Made by a program: the position numbers and the translations under genes
Source: Clostridiales bacterium
GTDB lineage: Bacteria > Bacillota > Clostridia > Oscillospirales > Acutalibacteraceae
DNA: 64,000 nucleotides
Assembly: GCA_019415945.1 (NCBI GenBank)
Contig: DXYF01000006.1
Coordinates: 1 to 64,000 of the forward strand
Direction: 5' to 3'
Notes under the pieces: generated by a model
The model's database searches: none
Told to the model about the DNA's origin: nothing
What the model saw: the letters and a program-made list of their open reading frames with translations, nothing else
In this document: one piece after another, positions 9,200 through 17,788 of the stretch
Layout of the letters: the number at the start of each line of letters is the position of its first letter
Position numbering within the stretch: position 1 is the first letter of the stretch

Positions 9200-9220
9200 T
9201 GTTGTGACCTCCTTACCGAA

Positions 9221-9913
9221 TTACTCTTCTCTTGGGTCAATGTACTTAGCCGCATTGTCAAAACGACCGTACTGACCGATATTGTTCTTGAAAGCTTCGT
9301 TGGGCTCAACACCGTGACGAATATCCTCGAGCATCTTGCCGAGCTTTACAAACTGATAGCCGATAACTTCGTTATTCTCATCGAGAGCAGTCTTAAGAAC
9401 ATAGCCCTCTGCCATTTCCATGTAACGAACGCCCTTTGCGTTTGTGCTGTACATTGTACCAACCTGGCTGCGAAGTCCCTTACCGAGGTCCTCCATACCT
9501 GCACCGATAGGAAGTCCGCCCTCAGAGAAAGCTGTCTGGCTTCTGCCGTAAACGAGCTGCTCAAAAATGTTTCTCATAGCGGTGTTGATAGCATCGCAAA
9601 CGAGGTCTGTATTAAGGCACTCAAGGAGTGTCTTGTTGGGGAGAATTTCAGCAGCCATTGCAGCCGAGTGAGTCATGCCCGAACAGCCGATTGTTTCAAC
9701 AAGAGCCTCCTGCACGATACCGTCTTTTACATTAAGCGTAAGCTTACATGCTCCCTGCTGCGGAGCACACCAGCCGATTCCGTGTGAAAGACCGGAAATA
9801 TCTTTAATCTCATAAGATTTTACCCATTTGCCCTCTTCGGGGATAGGTGCGGGACCGTGTTTAGGTCCTTTTGCAACTGTACACATATTTTCTACTTCTT
9901 TTGAATAAATCAT
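9221..9913 (-). CDS. NifU-like iron-sulfur scaffold family protein, partner of GGGtGRT
   Basis: A protein of about 230 residues with a NifU/IscU-type N-domain followed by an extension. The start is taken at ATG 9913 because AAAGGAGATG stands just upstream; an upstream in-frame ATG at 9964 lacks such a site. Seen: GCSGMTHSAAMAAEIL (a cysteine block like the second IscU cysteine) and a further cysteine in CDAINTAMRN. A CAPQQGACKL segment supplies additional cysteines. The C-terminal part (GKMLEDIRHGVEPNEAF) is particular to this subfamily. Family knowledge suggests iron-sulfur cluster assembly or delivery, perhaps dedicated to the GGGtGRT protein. The exact function is unproven. Confidence 0.85.
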   Translation of the reverse strand: MIYSKEVENMCTVAKGPKHGPAPIPEEGKWVKSYEIKDISGLSHGIGWCAPQQGACKLTLNVKDGIVQEALVETIGCSGMTHSAAMAAEILPNKTLLECLNTDLVCDAINTAMRNIFEQLVYGRSQTAFSEGGLPIGAGMEDLGKGLRSQVGTMYSTNAKGVRYMEMAEGYVLKTALDENNEVIGYQFVKLGKMLEDIRHGVEPNEAFKNNIGQYGRFDNAAKYIDPREE

Positions 9914-9968
9914 ATGTACATCTCCTTTCAATATATTGTTGAGCCCAAATATACACTCATACATCTAC

Positions 9969-9997
9969 ATTATACGGCTTAAGGCAACTTTTTTCAA
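9969..9997 (-). promoter_or_regulatory. Strong promoter of the NifU-like/GGGtGRT operon
   Basis: TTGAAA (9997-9992) and TATAAT (9974-9969) are separated by exactly 17 bases on the minus strand, 56 bases upstream of the chosen ATG at 9913. This places the transcription start near 9962, so the upstream in-frame ATG at 9964 would lie at or before it. Confidence 0.75.
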
Positions 9998-10033
9998 GCG
10001 TTTTTTTGCATTTTTTAATGACAAAATAAAACA

Positions 10034-10063
10034 GCGGGGGATAAATCACCATTATCCTCCCGC
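10034..10063 (-). terminator. Terminator of the YjdF-like membrane protein gene
   Basis: The inverted repeat GCGGGaGGATAA / TTATCCcCCGC (minus strand sense) is followed by TGTTTTATTTTG. It begins 9 bases after the stop codon. Confidence 0.75.
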
Positions 10064-10071
10064 CGTAACGG

Positions 10072-10881
10072 TTATTTTCTCTGGGGTATAAAGTTTTCTA
10101 CAAATTTTGATTTTTTGCCTCTGCCCTTTATATAGAAAAATCCTGCGATATTAAACAAAACCGCACCGATAAAGTTTACAATCAAATCTTTCATCGTGTC
10201 AATCAGTCCGATGTCAAGATAACCGTTAATTCCGAGGCTTTGCCCGTTTACAACTGTATCTGTAATCCCCTTAACAGTGGTAATCTTATTTTCATCGCCC
10301 GACAAAAGGTATGAATTAATTGTGTAAATGACCGTATCTTTCTGCATATCCTTTGAAAACAGCATATCCATTCCAAACTCAAAAAACTCCCAGACAGTAC
10401 CGACAGTCATTGAAAAACAAAATGAAAAAAGACACACAAACAGCGGTGACAAATTAATTTTTATCCTTTTGTTGCGGTTTAAAATATCAATCAGACCGAA
10501 TCCTACTCCGGCACATATAAAGCCGTTGAGGGTATGAAGCATTGTATCCCATATCGGTATTTTTTCATAGAACGCTCCAAGCTCTCCGAGCACATTCGCC
10601 GCAAAAACAAAAATTATCATTATGACCTCCATAACATTCGGAAGGTCGATTTTAAGCTTGTTTTCAATAAATGACGGTATCATAAGAAGTACAAATGACA
10701 GTGCACATGTCATGACATTTTCCCAGTTTCCGTTTATTGCACCGTAAACAATAATGGCAACAAGAATTGTTCTGATTACAAAATACACCGCCGTTTTGAC
10801 CTTGTGTTCCCGCATTTCGCGAATATTCAAAACCGTGTTAAATTTGAGTTTTCGCCTGTTGCTTTTGTTGTTTTTACTCAT
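10072..10881 (-). CDS. YjdF/DUF2238-like multi-pass membrane protein
   Basis: A 269-residue membrane protein with six or seven hydrophobic segments, a basic N-terminus (KNNKSNRRKLKF) and a basic C-terminal tail. The block IWDTMLHTLNGFICAGVGFGL, read in two parts with an Asp, a His and an Asn in a helix, matches the DxMxHxxxG signature of the YjdF/DUF2238 family, and TVWEFFEFGMDM supplies the second conserved acidic element. Function is unknown; the polar residues buried in the membrane suggest an enzyme or transporter. It is preceded by GGGGGAAAT, stands alone between two terminators, and shows no operon partner. Confidence 0.75.
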   Translation of the reverse strand: MSKNNKSNRRKLKFNTVLNIREMREHKVKTAVYFVIRTILVAIIVYGAINGNWENVMTCALSFVLLMIPSFIENKLKIDLPNVMEVIMIIFVFAANVLGELGAFYEKIPIWDTMLHTLNGFICAGVGFGLIDILNRNKRIKINLSPLFVCLFSFCFSMTVGTVWEFFEFGMDMLFSKDMQKDTVIYTINSYLLSGDENKITTVKGITDTVVNGQSLGINGYLDIGLIDTMKDLIVNFIGAVLFNIAGFFYIKGRGKKSKFVENFIPQRK

Positions 10882-10931
10882 AATATTTCCCCCTTATATT
10901 TTTACTTACCAATGCCGCCCATTTAATAAAA

Positions 10932-10963
10932 ACCTCCCTTATTTTTAAAGCAATAAAGGAGGT
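10932..10963 (-). terminator. Terminator of the dehydratase/activase operon
   Basis: On the minus strand ACCTCCTTTATT pairs with AATAAGGGAGGT around a short loop and runs into TTTTT. It directly follows the stop of the dehydratase-type gene. Confidence 0.75.
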
Positions 10964-10972
10964 ACAGCTTTA

Positions 10973-12295
10973 TTATTCCTTAGTTTTTTCCGAATCTGCT
11001 TTTTCACCGCCGTTTTGTTGCTCTGCAAGTTTCTTTTCAAGCTCTTCCTTACCCACGGCAAGCATAAGCTTTATCCTGTTTTCCTGGTTAACCTTCGGAG
11101 CACCGGGGTCATAGTCTATGGTAACTATATTTGCATTCGGCATAATTTCTTTAATCTTTCTTATTGCACCCTTGCCGTTTATATGATTCGGCAGACAACC
11201 AAACGGCTGTGTACACACAATGTTTTCATAACCCGTTTCGGCAAGTTCCAGCATTTCTGCCGTAAGCAGCCATCCCTCGCCCATTTTACTGCCGTAACCT
11301 ATTACGCCCTTTACAAGCTCCTTGGTATGGGCATACTCGTGGGGAGGCACAAAACCGTATTCCTTGGCTGCGTCAATCATAAGACCCTCAAGCTTCGTAA
11401 TATAGTTAAACAGCATCTTACATACCTTATATTTTACGGAACTGCCGCCGAACATCTTGATATCTTCAAGTCTGTTGTCAATTTTAAAAGAAGCAAATCC
11501 CATAATTCCCGGCACACAAACTTCGCAGTCCTGTTCAGCCAAAAAGTCCTCCAGACCGTTGTTAGCCATCTTTGAATACTTAACATATATTTCGCCGACA
11601 ATGCCGACCTTTACCTTGGGTACTTTATTAAGCTCGATTTTTGAAAAGGATTTTGTTATTTTACGCAGGTTATCATCAATTTCTTCAAGCGTATAACCCT
11701 TACCCTCCGTAAGAAGCTGAGATATTTTGTCGCTCCACTCGTCAACAAGAGCCATACTCTCGCCCTTGTGTATCTCATAGGGCTTAGTCTGGTTTGACAA
11801 CAGCATAAGCTGATCGCCGTAAACAAGCCCCGCCGCAAATCTGCGTATAAGCGGAATAGTAAGCGAAAAACCGCTGTTATGCTCCATACCGAACGAAAGT
11901 GATATAACGGGTACAAACTCAAAACCCGCTTTTTTCAAAGCTTTTCTGAGCAGAAAAATATAGTTTGAAGCACGGCATCCGCCGCCTGTCTGGGTAATCA
12001 TAAGTGCCGTCTTGTGCACATCGTACTTGCCGCTTTGCAAAGCGTGAATAAACTGACCGATGACAAGCAAGGCAGGATAGCAGGTATCGTTATGAACATA
12101 TTTAAGCCCTGTCTGAGCAATCTCGGGACCTGTTGTGTCAAGAAGCTCCGATTTATAGCCGTAATGCGTAAATACATTACGCAGAATTTTAAAGTGAATG
12201 GGAGCCATATTCGGCATAAGAATTGTATATTCTTTTTTCATCTGCTTTGTAAAAAGCAAACGACCTGTTTTTTTGTCATATTTTAACTCTGCCAT
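10973..12295 (-). CDS. 2-hydroxyacyl-CoA dehydratase-type (HgdB/DUF2229-like) protein
   Basis: A protein of about 440 residues related to the [4Fe-4S] subunits of 2-hydroxyacyl-CoA dehydratases. Start at ATG 12295, preceded by AAAGGG; an upstream in-frame GTG lacks its own site. Seen: ILMPNMAPIHF near the N-terminus, VHNDTCYPALLVIGQ with a conserved cysteine (near 77), TQTGGGCRASNY (near 110), and FGCLPNHINGKGAIRKIKE, also with a cysteine; these are candidate cluster ligands. Proteins of this kind usually accompany a large activase, as here (57 bases upstream). In many Firmicutes the two are fused in one polypeptide of about 1400 residues. The substrate is unknown. Confidence 0.8.
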   Translation of the reverse strand: MAELKYDKKTGRLLFTKQMKKEYTILMPNMAPIHFKILRNVFTHYGYKSELLDTTGPEIAQTGLKYVHNDTCYPALLVIGQFIHALQSGKYDVHKTALMITQTGGGCRASNYIFLLRKALKKAGFEFVPVISLSFGMEHNSGFSLTIPLIRRFAAGLVYGDQLMLLSNQTKPYEIHKGESMALVDEWSDKISQLLTEGKGYTLEEIDDNLRKITKSFSKIELNKVPKVKVGIVGEIYVKYSKMANNGLEDFLAEQDCEVCVPGIMGFASFKIDNRLEDIKMFGGSSVKYKVCKMLFNYITKLEGLMIDAAKEYGFVPPHEYAHTKELVKGVIGYGSKMGEGWLLTAEMLELAETGYENIVCTQPFGCLPNHINGKGAIRKIKEIMPNANIVTIDYDPGAPKVNQENRIKLMLAVGKEELEKKLAEQQNGGEKADSEKTKE

Positions 12296-12352
12296 AACAC
12301 AATCCCTTTCAAACACAATTTCCTTTTGTCCGCTTACTTATCCCTCATACCC

Positions 12353-15256
12353 TTAATCATTATCTATTGCCGCAAGCAGACTGCGGATACGGATTTTTAC
12401 CGCACCGAGGTTTGTAATCTCATCTATCTTAATCTGTGTGTAAATCTTATTGTTGGTTTCGAGAATCTCCCTCACCTCGTCAGTGGTTATCGCGTCAACG
12501 CCGCATCCAAACGATACAAGCTGTACAAGCTCCATATCCTTGCGTGTTGTAACATACTTTGCCGCTGCATAAAGCCTTGAATGATATGTCCACTGATTGA
12601 GAACATGCGTTGTGAATTTTTCAACTCTCGGAGAAACGACATCCTCGCTGACTATCGCAACATCAAAGCTCGAAATAAGCTTGTCGATTCCGTGGTTGAT
12701 TTCCGGATCAATGTGATACGGTCTGCCCGCAAGAACAAAAATTTTTTTGCCCTGTTTCTCGGCAGCTTCAATTATCTCGTTGCCCTTTTCAATCACCTTT
12801 TTCCTGTATTCAGCCTGCTCCTCATAAGCCTTCTTTGCGGCAATTCTCACCTCGTTAAGCGTAAGGTCGGGGAAGTGCTGAGAAAGCGTTTCATACGCCT
12901 TTTGCGGAAAATCTTTCGGGCGGTGAATACCGAAATATTCCTTAACAAAGTGAACCTTATTTATATCCTTCATATTATTCTTAATTACTTCGGGATAATA
13001 CGCAACTACAGGACAGTTGTAATGATTATCACCGAGATGCTCATCAAAATTATATGAAAGACAAGGATAAAATATCGTTTCTGCTCCCCGGTCGATAAGC
13101 GTTTGAATATGACCGTGCATAAGCTTTGCAGGGAAACAGACGGTGTCACTCGGAATCGTCTGCAGACCTCTCTGATAGAGAGTTCTGCTTGAATACGGCG
13201 ACTTAAACACCTCAAATTTAAGCTCCGTCAAAAATCTGTACCAAAACGGATAAAGCTCAAACATATTAAGGCCCATAGGTATTCCGAGCTTGCCACGCAG
13301 TCCCTCAACAGGCTTGTAGGAATCTAAAAGTTTCAGCTTATACTGATACATATTAAGGTCATTTGACGCACTCCGCTTTGTAATGGGGCGTTCGCACCTG
13401 TTGCCCGCAATAAACTTTCTTCCTCCGCCGAATGTATTTATTGTAAGGCGGCAGTTGTTGTTGCAAAGTCCGCAGTTTGCAACCTTAATTTCGTGAACAA
13501 AGTTTTTAAGCTCGTTCATATCGGAAAGTGTGCTTTGCACCTTGCCCTTTGACTTGTTCTTTGCATAAAGAGCCGCACCGTAAGCACCCATAAGCCCTGC
13601 AATATTAGGCCGTACAACCTCAACTCCCATCTCCATTTCAAATGCACGCAAAACTGCGTCATTGAGAAATGTACCGCCCTGAACAACAACCTTTTTGCCG
13701 AGTTCCTCAGGACTTGACGCACGAATAACCTTGTAGAGTGCATTTTTCACTACGCTCAGAGACAGACCTGCCGAAATATCCTCTATCGTCGCACCGTCCT
13801 TTTGAGCCTGTTTTACACTTGAATTCATAAACACCGTACAGCGTGAACCGAGGTCAACGGGACGCTTCGCAAACAATCCGAGTTTTGCAAACTCCTTGAT
13901 TTCATAGCCGAGAGCATTTGCAAACGTCTGCAAAAAGCTGCCGCAGCCCGACGAGCAAGCCTCGTTAAGGAATATGTTGTCGATTGCACCGTTATGAATC
14001 TTAAAGCACTTAATATCCTGACCTCCGATGTCAATAATAAACTCAACATCAGGCATAAAATACTTAGCCGCCGTAAAATGTGCAATGGTTTCGACTATTC
14101 CGTAATCAACGCCGAATGCGTTCTTTATAATATCCTCGCCGTAGCCCGTCACGGCAGACGACGCAACATTAATTTCGGGATTAATCGTATATACTTCTTC
14201 CAAAAATGCCTTGATAATTTCAACGGGATTTCCTTTGGACGGAACATATTTTGAGTAAAGCAGCTCGCCGTTCTCGTTTAGCACAACGCCCTTTACAGTA
14301 GTAGAGCCTGCGTCCATTCCTATGTAAGCCTTGCCCTTATATCCCTTCAGCTCCTTTTGCTTTACATTCGCCTTGCTGTGTCTTTCTGTAAACGCTTTGT
14401 AATCTTCCTCGCTTTCAAAAAGCGGAGGATTAAACGCAAAGTTGCCCGAACCTTTATAGTTTTTGACTTCGCTTATAACCTTATCAAAATCAATAGTCTT
14501 ATCGGCACACAAAGCCGCACCGCAGGCTACATAATACAGCGAATTTTCAGGACAAATTCCCTTTGTGCCGAGTGTTCTGTCAAAGCAATTTCTAAGTTCG
14601 CTCATAAATGTGAGCGGACCTCCCAGATACACCACCTGACCCTCAATTTCTCTTCCCTGTGCAAGACCTGCAACCGTCTGGCTGACAACGGCGTTGAATA
14701 TACTTTCGGCAATATCGCTCTTTCTCGCACCCTCGTTTAAAAGCGGCTGAATATCCGACTTTGCAAACACGCCGCAGCGTGACGCTATTGTATATGTTTT
14801 TTCATGCTGTTTTGCAAGCTCGTCTAAATCCTCAAGCTTTACATCAAGCAAAGTCGCCATCTGGTCGATGAAAGCACCAGTACCGCCGGCACAGGTTCCG
14901 TTCATTCTTACCTCAAGACCGTTTGTAAGGAAAAGAATTTTGGCGTCTTCGCCTCCGAGTTCTATCACAACATCGGTGCCGGGCAAAAAGGTATTTGCGG
15001 CAATCCTTGTGGCGTAAACCTCCTGAACAAAATCTATTGAGCAATCCTGTGCAACACCCATTCCGGCAGAACCCGACATTGCGACATAGGCGTTTTCCAC
15101 CGAATCAACATTGTCACGCACCCTGCTTAGTATCTCGGCAATTTTTTCGGTAATCTGCGAAAAATGGCGTTCATAAGTGCTGTATATTAAGTTGTTTTCG
15201 TCGTCAAGCACAACACATTTTATTGTTGTTGAGCCAATATCAAGTCCTAATCTCAA
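12353..15256 (-). CDS. Large acyl-CoA dehydratase activase (tandem BadF/BcrA ATPase domains plus DUF2229 region)
   Basis: A 967-residue protein. Two successive ASKHA-type ATPase domains are visible: the first begins LGLDIGSTTIKCVVLD (residue 3) with GGTGAFIDQMA and its cysteine near 122; the second begins YIGMDAGSTTVKGVVL (near 312) with IDIGGQDIKC and ACSSGCGSFLQT. These match BadF/HgdC activases, which hydrolyse ATP to drive one electron onto a dehydratase. The C-terminal third has NCGLCNNNCRLTINTF (CxxCxxxC) and a DUF2229-type domain with CFPAKLMHGH and FYPCLSYN. The start is TTG 15256 behind GGAGG. It forms an operon with the dehydratase-type gene. The physiological reaction is not known. 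Confidence 0.9.
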   Translation of the reverse strand: MRLGLDIGSTTIKCVVLDDENNLIYSTYERHFSQITEKIAEILSRVRDNVDSVENAYVAMSGSAGMGVAQDCSIDFVQEVYATRIAANTFLPGTDVVIELGGEDAKILFLTNGLEVRMNGTCAGGTGAFIDQMATLLDVKLEDLDELAKQHEKTYTIASRCGVFAKSDIQPLLNEGARKSDIAESIFNAVVSQTVAGLAQGREIEGQVVYLGGPLTFMSELRNCFDRTLGTKGICPENSLYYVACGAALCADKTIDFDKVISEVKNYKGSGNFAFNPPLFESEEDYKAFTERHSKANVKQKELKGYKGKAYIGMDAGSTTVKGVVLNENGELLYSKYVPSKGNPVEIIKAFLEEVYTINPEINVASSAVTGYGEDIIKNAFGVDYGIVETIAHFTAAKYFMPDVEFIIDIGGQDIKCFKIHNGAIDNIFLNEACSSGCGSFLQTFANALGYEIKEFAKLGLFAKRPVDLGSRCTVFMNSSVKQAQKDGATIEDISAGLSLSVVKNALYKVIRASSPEELGKKVVVQGGTFLNDAVLRAFEMEMGVEVVRPNIAGLMGAYGAALYAKNKSKGKVQSTLSDMNELKNFVHEIKVANCGLCNNNCRLTINTFGGGRKFIAGNRCERPITKRSASNDLNMYQYKLKLLDSYKPVEGLRGKLGIPMGLNMFELYPFWYRFLTELKFEVFKSPYSSRTLYQRGLQTIPSDTVCFPAKLMHGHIQTLIDRGAETIFYPCLSYNFDEHLGDNHYNCPVVAYYPEVIKNNMKDINKVHFVKEYFGIHRPKDFPQKAYETLSQHFPDLTLNEVRIAAKKAYEEQAEYRKKVIEKGNEIIEAAEKQGKKIFVLAGRPYHIDPEINHGIDKLISSFDVAIVSEDVVSPRVEKFTTHVLNQWTYHSRLYAAAKYVTTRKDMELVQLVSFGCGVDAITTDEVREILETNNKIYTQIKIDEITNLGAVKIRIRSLLAAIDND

Positions 15257-15506
15257 AGCACTGCCTCCGTATCATCGAAGTTTTGTCCCAAACGGTACAA
15301 ATATTTATATATCTGTTATATAAACTCATATCACTTCATTATAATATTTTTAAAATTATTTATAATTCTAATTTAGAAATTACTCTTTCGTTTTATTGTA
15401 ACATTTTTGTTTTTTAATGCAATAAACATAAATCGTATTTTGTTGATATTTGTCGAATGCATTTAAATGTATATAAATCCTCTTCATGATTTCCCGCAAA
15501 ATAAAA
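15257..15506. other. AT-rich leader of the activase operon
   Basis: The stretch carries the activase ribosome binding site and a TATAAT-like box near 15340-15346 on the minus strand without a convincing -35 partner. No gene or structured RNA was recognised. Confidence 0.4.
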
Positions 15507-15539
15507 TGAATGAGTCCGACAAAATATCAAACTCATTCA
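15507..15539 (-). terminator. Terminator downstream of citrate synthase
   Basis: TGAATGAGT (15507-15515) pairs with ACTCATTCA (15531-15539); on the minus strand it is followed by TTTTATTTTG. It lies about 90 bases after the citrate synthase stop. Confidence 0.65.
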
Positions 15540-15626
15540 CAGTAATTTAATATTTAATTTTCTCCGAACATACGCTTGGAATACCCGCCGATTAACTTCG
15601 GCGTCATTTGCTTTTATATTCTCAAT

Positions 15627-16997
15627 TTATCTGTCCTCAAGCGGAACATACTGCTTCATCTGAGAAATGCTCATATATGCCGGTCTTATAATTTTACCTG
15701 CATTTACAAGTTCTTCAAGTCTGTGAGCACTCCAGCCCGCAATACGGGCAGTTGCAAACAGCGGCGTATAAAGCTCACACGGAATTTTTAGCATACTGTA
15801 AAGCAAACCGCTGTAAAAATCAACATTCGACGCAACGCCTTTATAGATTTTACGCTTTTTGCCGATTACCTCAGGTGCAAGGCGTTCAACCTTCTCATAA
15901 AGATTAAATTCATCTTCATATCCTTCTGCCATAGCAAGCTTTTGTACAGATCCTTTAAGAATCTTCTGTCTGGGGTCTGAAATTGTGTAAACAGCATGAC
16001 CCATACCGTAAATAAGCCCTTTGCCGTCAAATGCCTGCTTGTCAAGTATTTTTTCGAGGTAATTTGAAATAGCCTCGTCATCGTTCCAGTCCTTGACATA
16101 TTTTTTCATATCCTCAAACATTTCGTAAACCTTTACATTCGCACCGCCGTGCTTCGGTCCCTTAAGAGACGCAAGAGCCGCCGCAACAGTGGAATAAGTA
16201 TCCGTACCCGATGAGGTCACCACATGAGTCGTAAATGTCGAGTTGTTACCGCCGCCGTGCTCCATATGGAGAATAAGTGCCATATCAAGCACCTTTGCTT
16301 CAAGAGGAGTATATTTTCTGTCGGGACGAAGCAAAGACAATATAACCTCTGCCGTTGACATAGACGGGTCGGCACGGTGAACATAAAGGCTTTTGTCACG
16401 CAAATAGTGGTTGTATGCATGATAACCGTAAACCGACAAAAGCGGGAACACAGATATAAGCTGAATACACTGTCTTAAAACATTGTTAATTGATGTATCA
16501 TTAGGGTTTTTGTCATAACAGAAAAGCGTGAGAACGCTTCTCGCTATGGAGTTCATCATATCCTCACTCGGTGCCTTTAAAATTACATCACGAACAAAAT
16601 TCTGCGGAAGTGTTCTGTACTGTACAAGAAGCTGTTTAAAATCCTCCAGCTCTTTTTCATTGGGCATCTCGCCGAACAAAAGCAAATAAACAGTTTCTTC
16701 AAATCCAAAACGGTCATCCTTAGTGATTCCGTCAATAATATCATTTACATTATAGCCGCGGTAGTAAAGCTCACCGTCACAGGGAACAAGCTTTCCGTCA
16801 ACAAGCTTATTCTGATTAATTGTAGAAATATCGGTAAGACCTGTAAGAACACCCTTACCGTCAAGATCTCTCAGACCTCTTTTAACATTGTATTTTGTGT
16901 AAAGAGTAGGGTCAATTATGGAGTTGTCCGTCATCTTCTTAGCAAGAACATCTATTTCGGGAGTATTGGTTGAATAATCCCCGTAAATATAATTCAT
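15627..16997 (-). CDS. Citrate synthase
   Basis: A 456-residue citrate/2-methylcitrate synthase-type enzyme condensing oxaloacetate with acetyl-CoA. ATG 16997 is chosen because GAAGGAGTG stands right before it; an upstream in-frame start lacks a site. Visible active-site blocks: LHMEHGGGNNSTFTTHVV (the His near the first catalytic histidine), SLKGPKHGGANVKV (the GPxHGGA block), and GMGHAVYTISDPR (the GxGHxxY block with a catalytic histidine), then VDFYSGLLYSML with a catalytic aspartate and ATARIAGWSAHRLEE near the end. An N-terminal extension NYIYGDYSTNTPEID is typical of clostridial members. The gene is alone between promoter and terminator; a LeuCD/aconitase-like pair lies 20 kb away. Confidence 0.93.
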   Translation of the reverse strand: MNYIYGDYSTNTPEIDVLAKKMTDNSIIDPTLYTKYNVKRGLRDLDGKGVLTGLTDISTINQNKLVDGKLVPCDGELYYRGYNVNDIIDGITKDDRFGFEETVYLLLFGEMPNEKELEDFKQLLVQYRTLPQNFVRDVILKAPSEDMMNSIARSVLTLFCYDKNPNDTSINNVLRQCIQLISVFPLLSVYGYHAYNHYLRDKSLYVHRADPSMSTAEVILSLLRPDRKYTPLEAKVLDMALILHMEHGGGNNSTFTTHVVTSSGTDTYSTVAAALASLKGPKHGGANVKVYEMFEDMKKYVKDWNDDEAISNYLEKILDKQAFDGKGLIYGMGHAVYTISDPRQKILKGSVQKLAMAEGYEDEFNLYEKVERLAPEVIGKKRKIYKGVASNVDFYSGLLYSMLKIPCELYTPLFATARIAGWSAHRLEELVNAGKIIRPAYMSISQMKQYVPLEDR

Positions 16998-17449
16998 AAA
17001 ATCACTCCTTCTTTCGTTTTTACTGTACATGGTACTATTATAACATATTTTTATCAAAAATAAAAGATACAATTAATGCAGAAGTGTCATAATATTTTAC
17101 AAAATATTTATACATTTTAGCAATATACGAAATGCAATTATTCATTTTTTGACCTGTTTTTGCAAATTTATCAGGTTTTTCTGTTTTATCTTGCAGTATT
17201 TTGAAAAAGTAAATTCATAAAAATTCAAAACAATATAATTAACAAATTTTGGTATTAATATATCACATTTCTGATTTATTATATAATAATACGGCTTTTA
17301 ACACAGTACAAAGATTTTTTCGCAGTTAAATGACCGTGTTTAAACACTGAAATAAACGCTGAAACATAATAAAATTTAATATCATCATTAATCAATGATA
17401 CTATACATCAGTTTCATTTCAACCTCTGTACTGCATATTAAATGTGATT
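16998..17449. other. Intergenic region with citrate synthase promoter; otherwise AT-rich
   Basis: A perfect TATAAT (minus strand, near 17037-17042) lies about 40 bases ahead of the citrate synthase start, with only a weak -35 element. Next to the alkyltransferase-like gene is a short ATCATT/AATGAT hairpin (about 17384-17400) with a poor T-run. No gene was seen. Confidence 0.45.
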
Positions 17450-17788
17450 TCAATACTGCAAAAACGGATTAAACCCGTACTTTTTGAGATCTACCCTGCC
17501 GTTGCAAACAGACACACCCTCTGCCTCAAGCAGTTTTTCCTGCTGTTTTATTCCGCCAAAAGCAAATTGCTTTGCAAGTTCTCCTTTTGCATTTACGACA
17601 CGGTAACACGGAATTATATCGGGTGCCGGGTTTTTATGCAGAGCGTTTCCCACAGCTCTTGCGTAATACCTGTTGCCTGCCATTTCTGCAATTTGCCCGT
17701 ATGTTGCTACTCTGCCGTACGGTATTTGCAAAACTGCGTCATAAATTTTTTGGTACACCGTCTTATTTTCATCACTTTTCATTTTCAT
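17450..17788 (-). CDS. MGMT/ATL-like alkyltransferase domain protein
   Basis: A 112-residue protein consisting of only the DNA-binding alkyltransferase domain of O6-methylguanine-DNA methyltransferases. Seen: VYQKIYDAVLQIPYGRVATY (the helix-turn-helix region with Y and R positions), NALHKNPAPDIIPCYRVV and AKQFAFGG. The active-site motif is PCYRV instead of PCHRV. The acceptor cysteine is kept, unlike in ATL proteins where it is Trp or Ala. The size matches short Ogt-like/ATL proteins. It overlaps the end of the SipW-1 gene by 17 bases, an odd pairing. It may repair or flag alkylated DNA; catalytic activity is unsure because the motif histidine is missing. Confidence 0.85.
   Translation of the reverse strand: MKMKSDENKTVYQKIYDAVLQIPYGRVATYGQIAEMAGNRYYARAVGNALHKNPAPDIIPCYRVVNAKGELAKQFAFGGIKQQEKLLEAEGVSVCNGRVDLKKYGFNPFLQY

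Noticed and set aside
8822..9787. Plus-strand open frame of 321 codons
   Set aside because: It lies antisense to the GGGtGRT and NifU-like genes, has no ribosome binding site, and its Cys/Leu/Ser-rich translation looks like a shadow.
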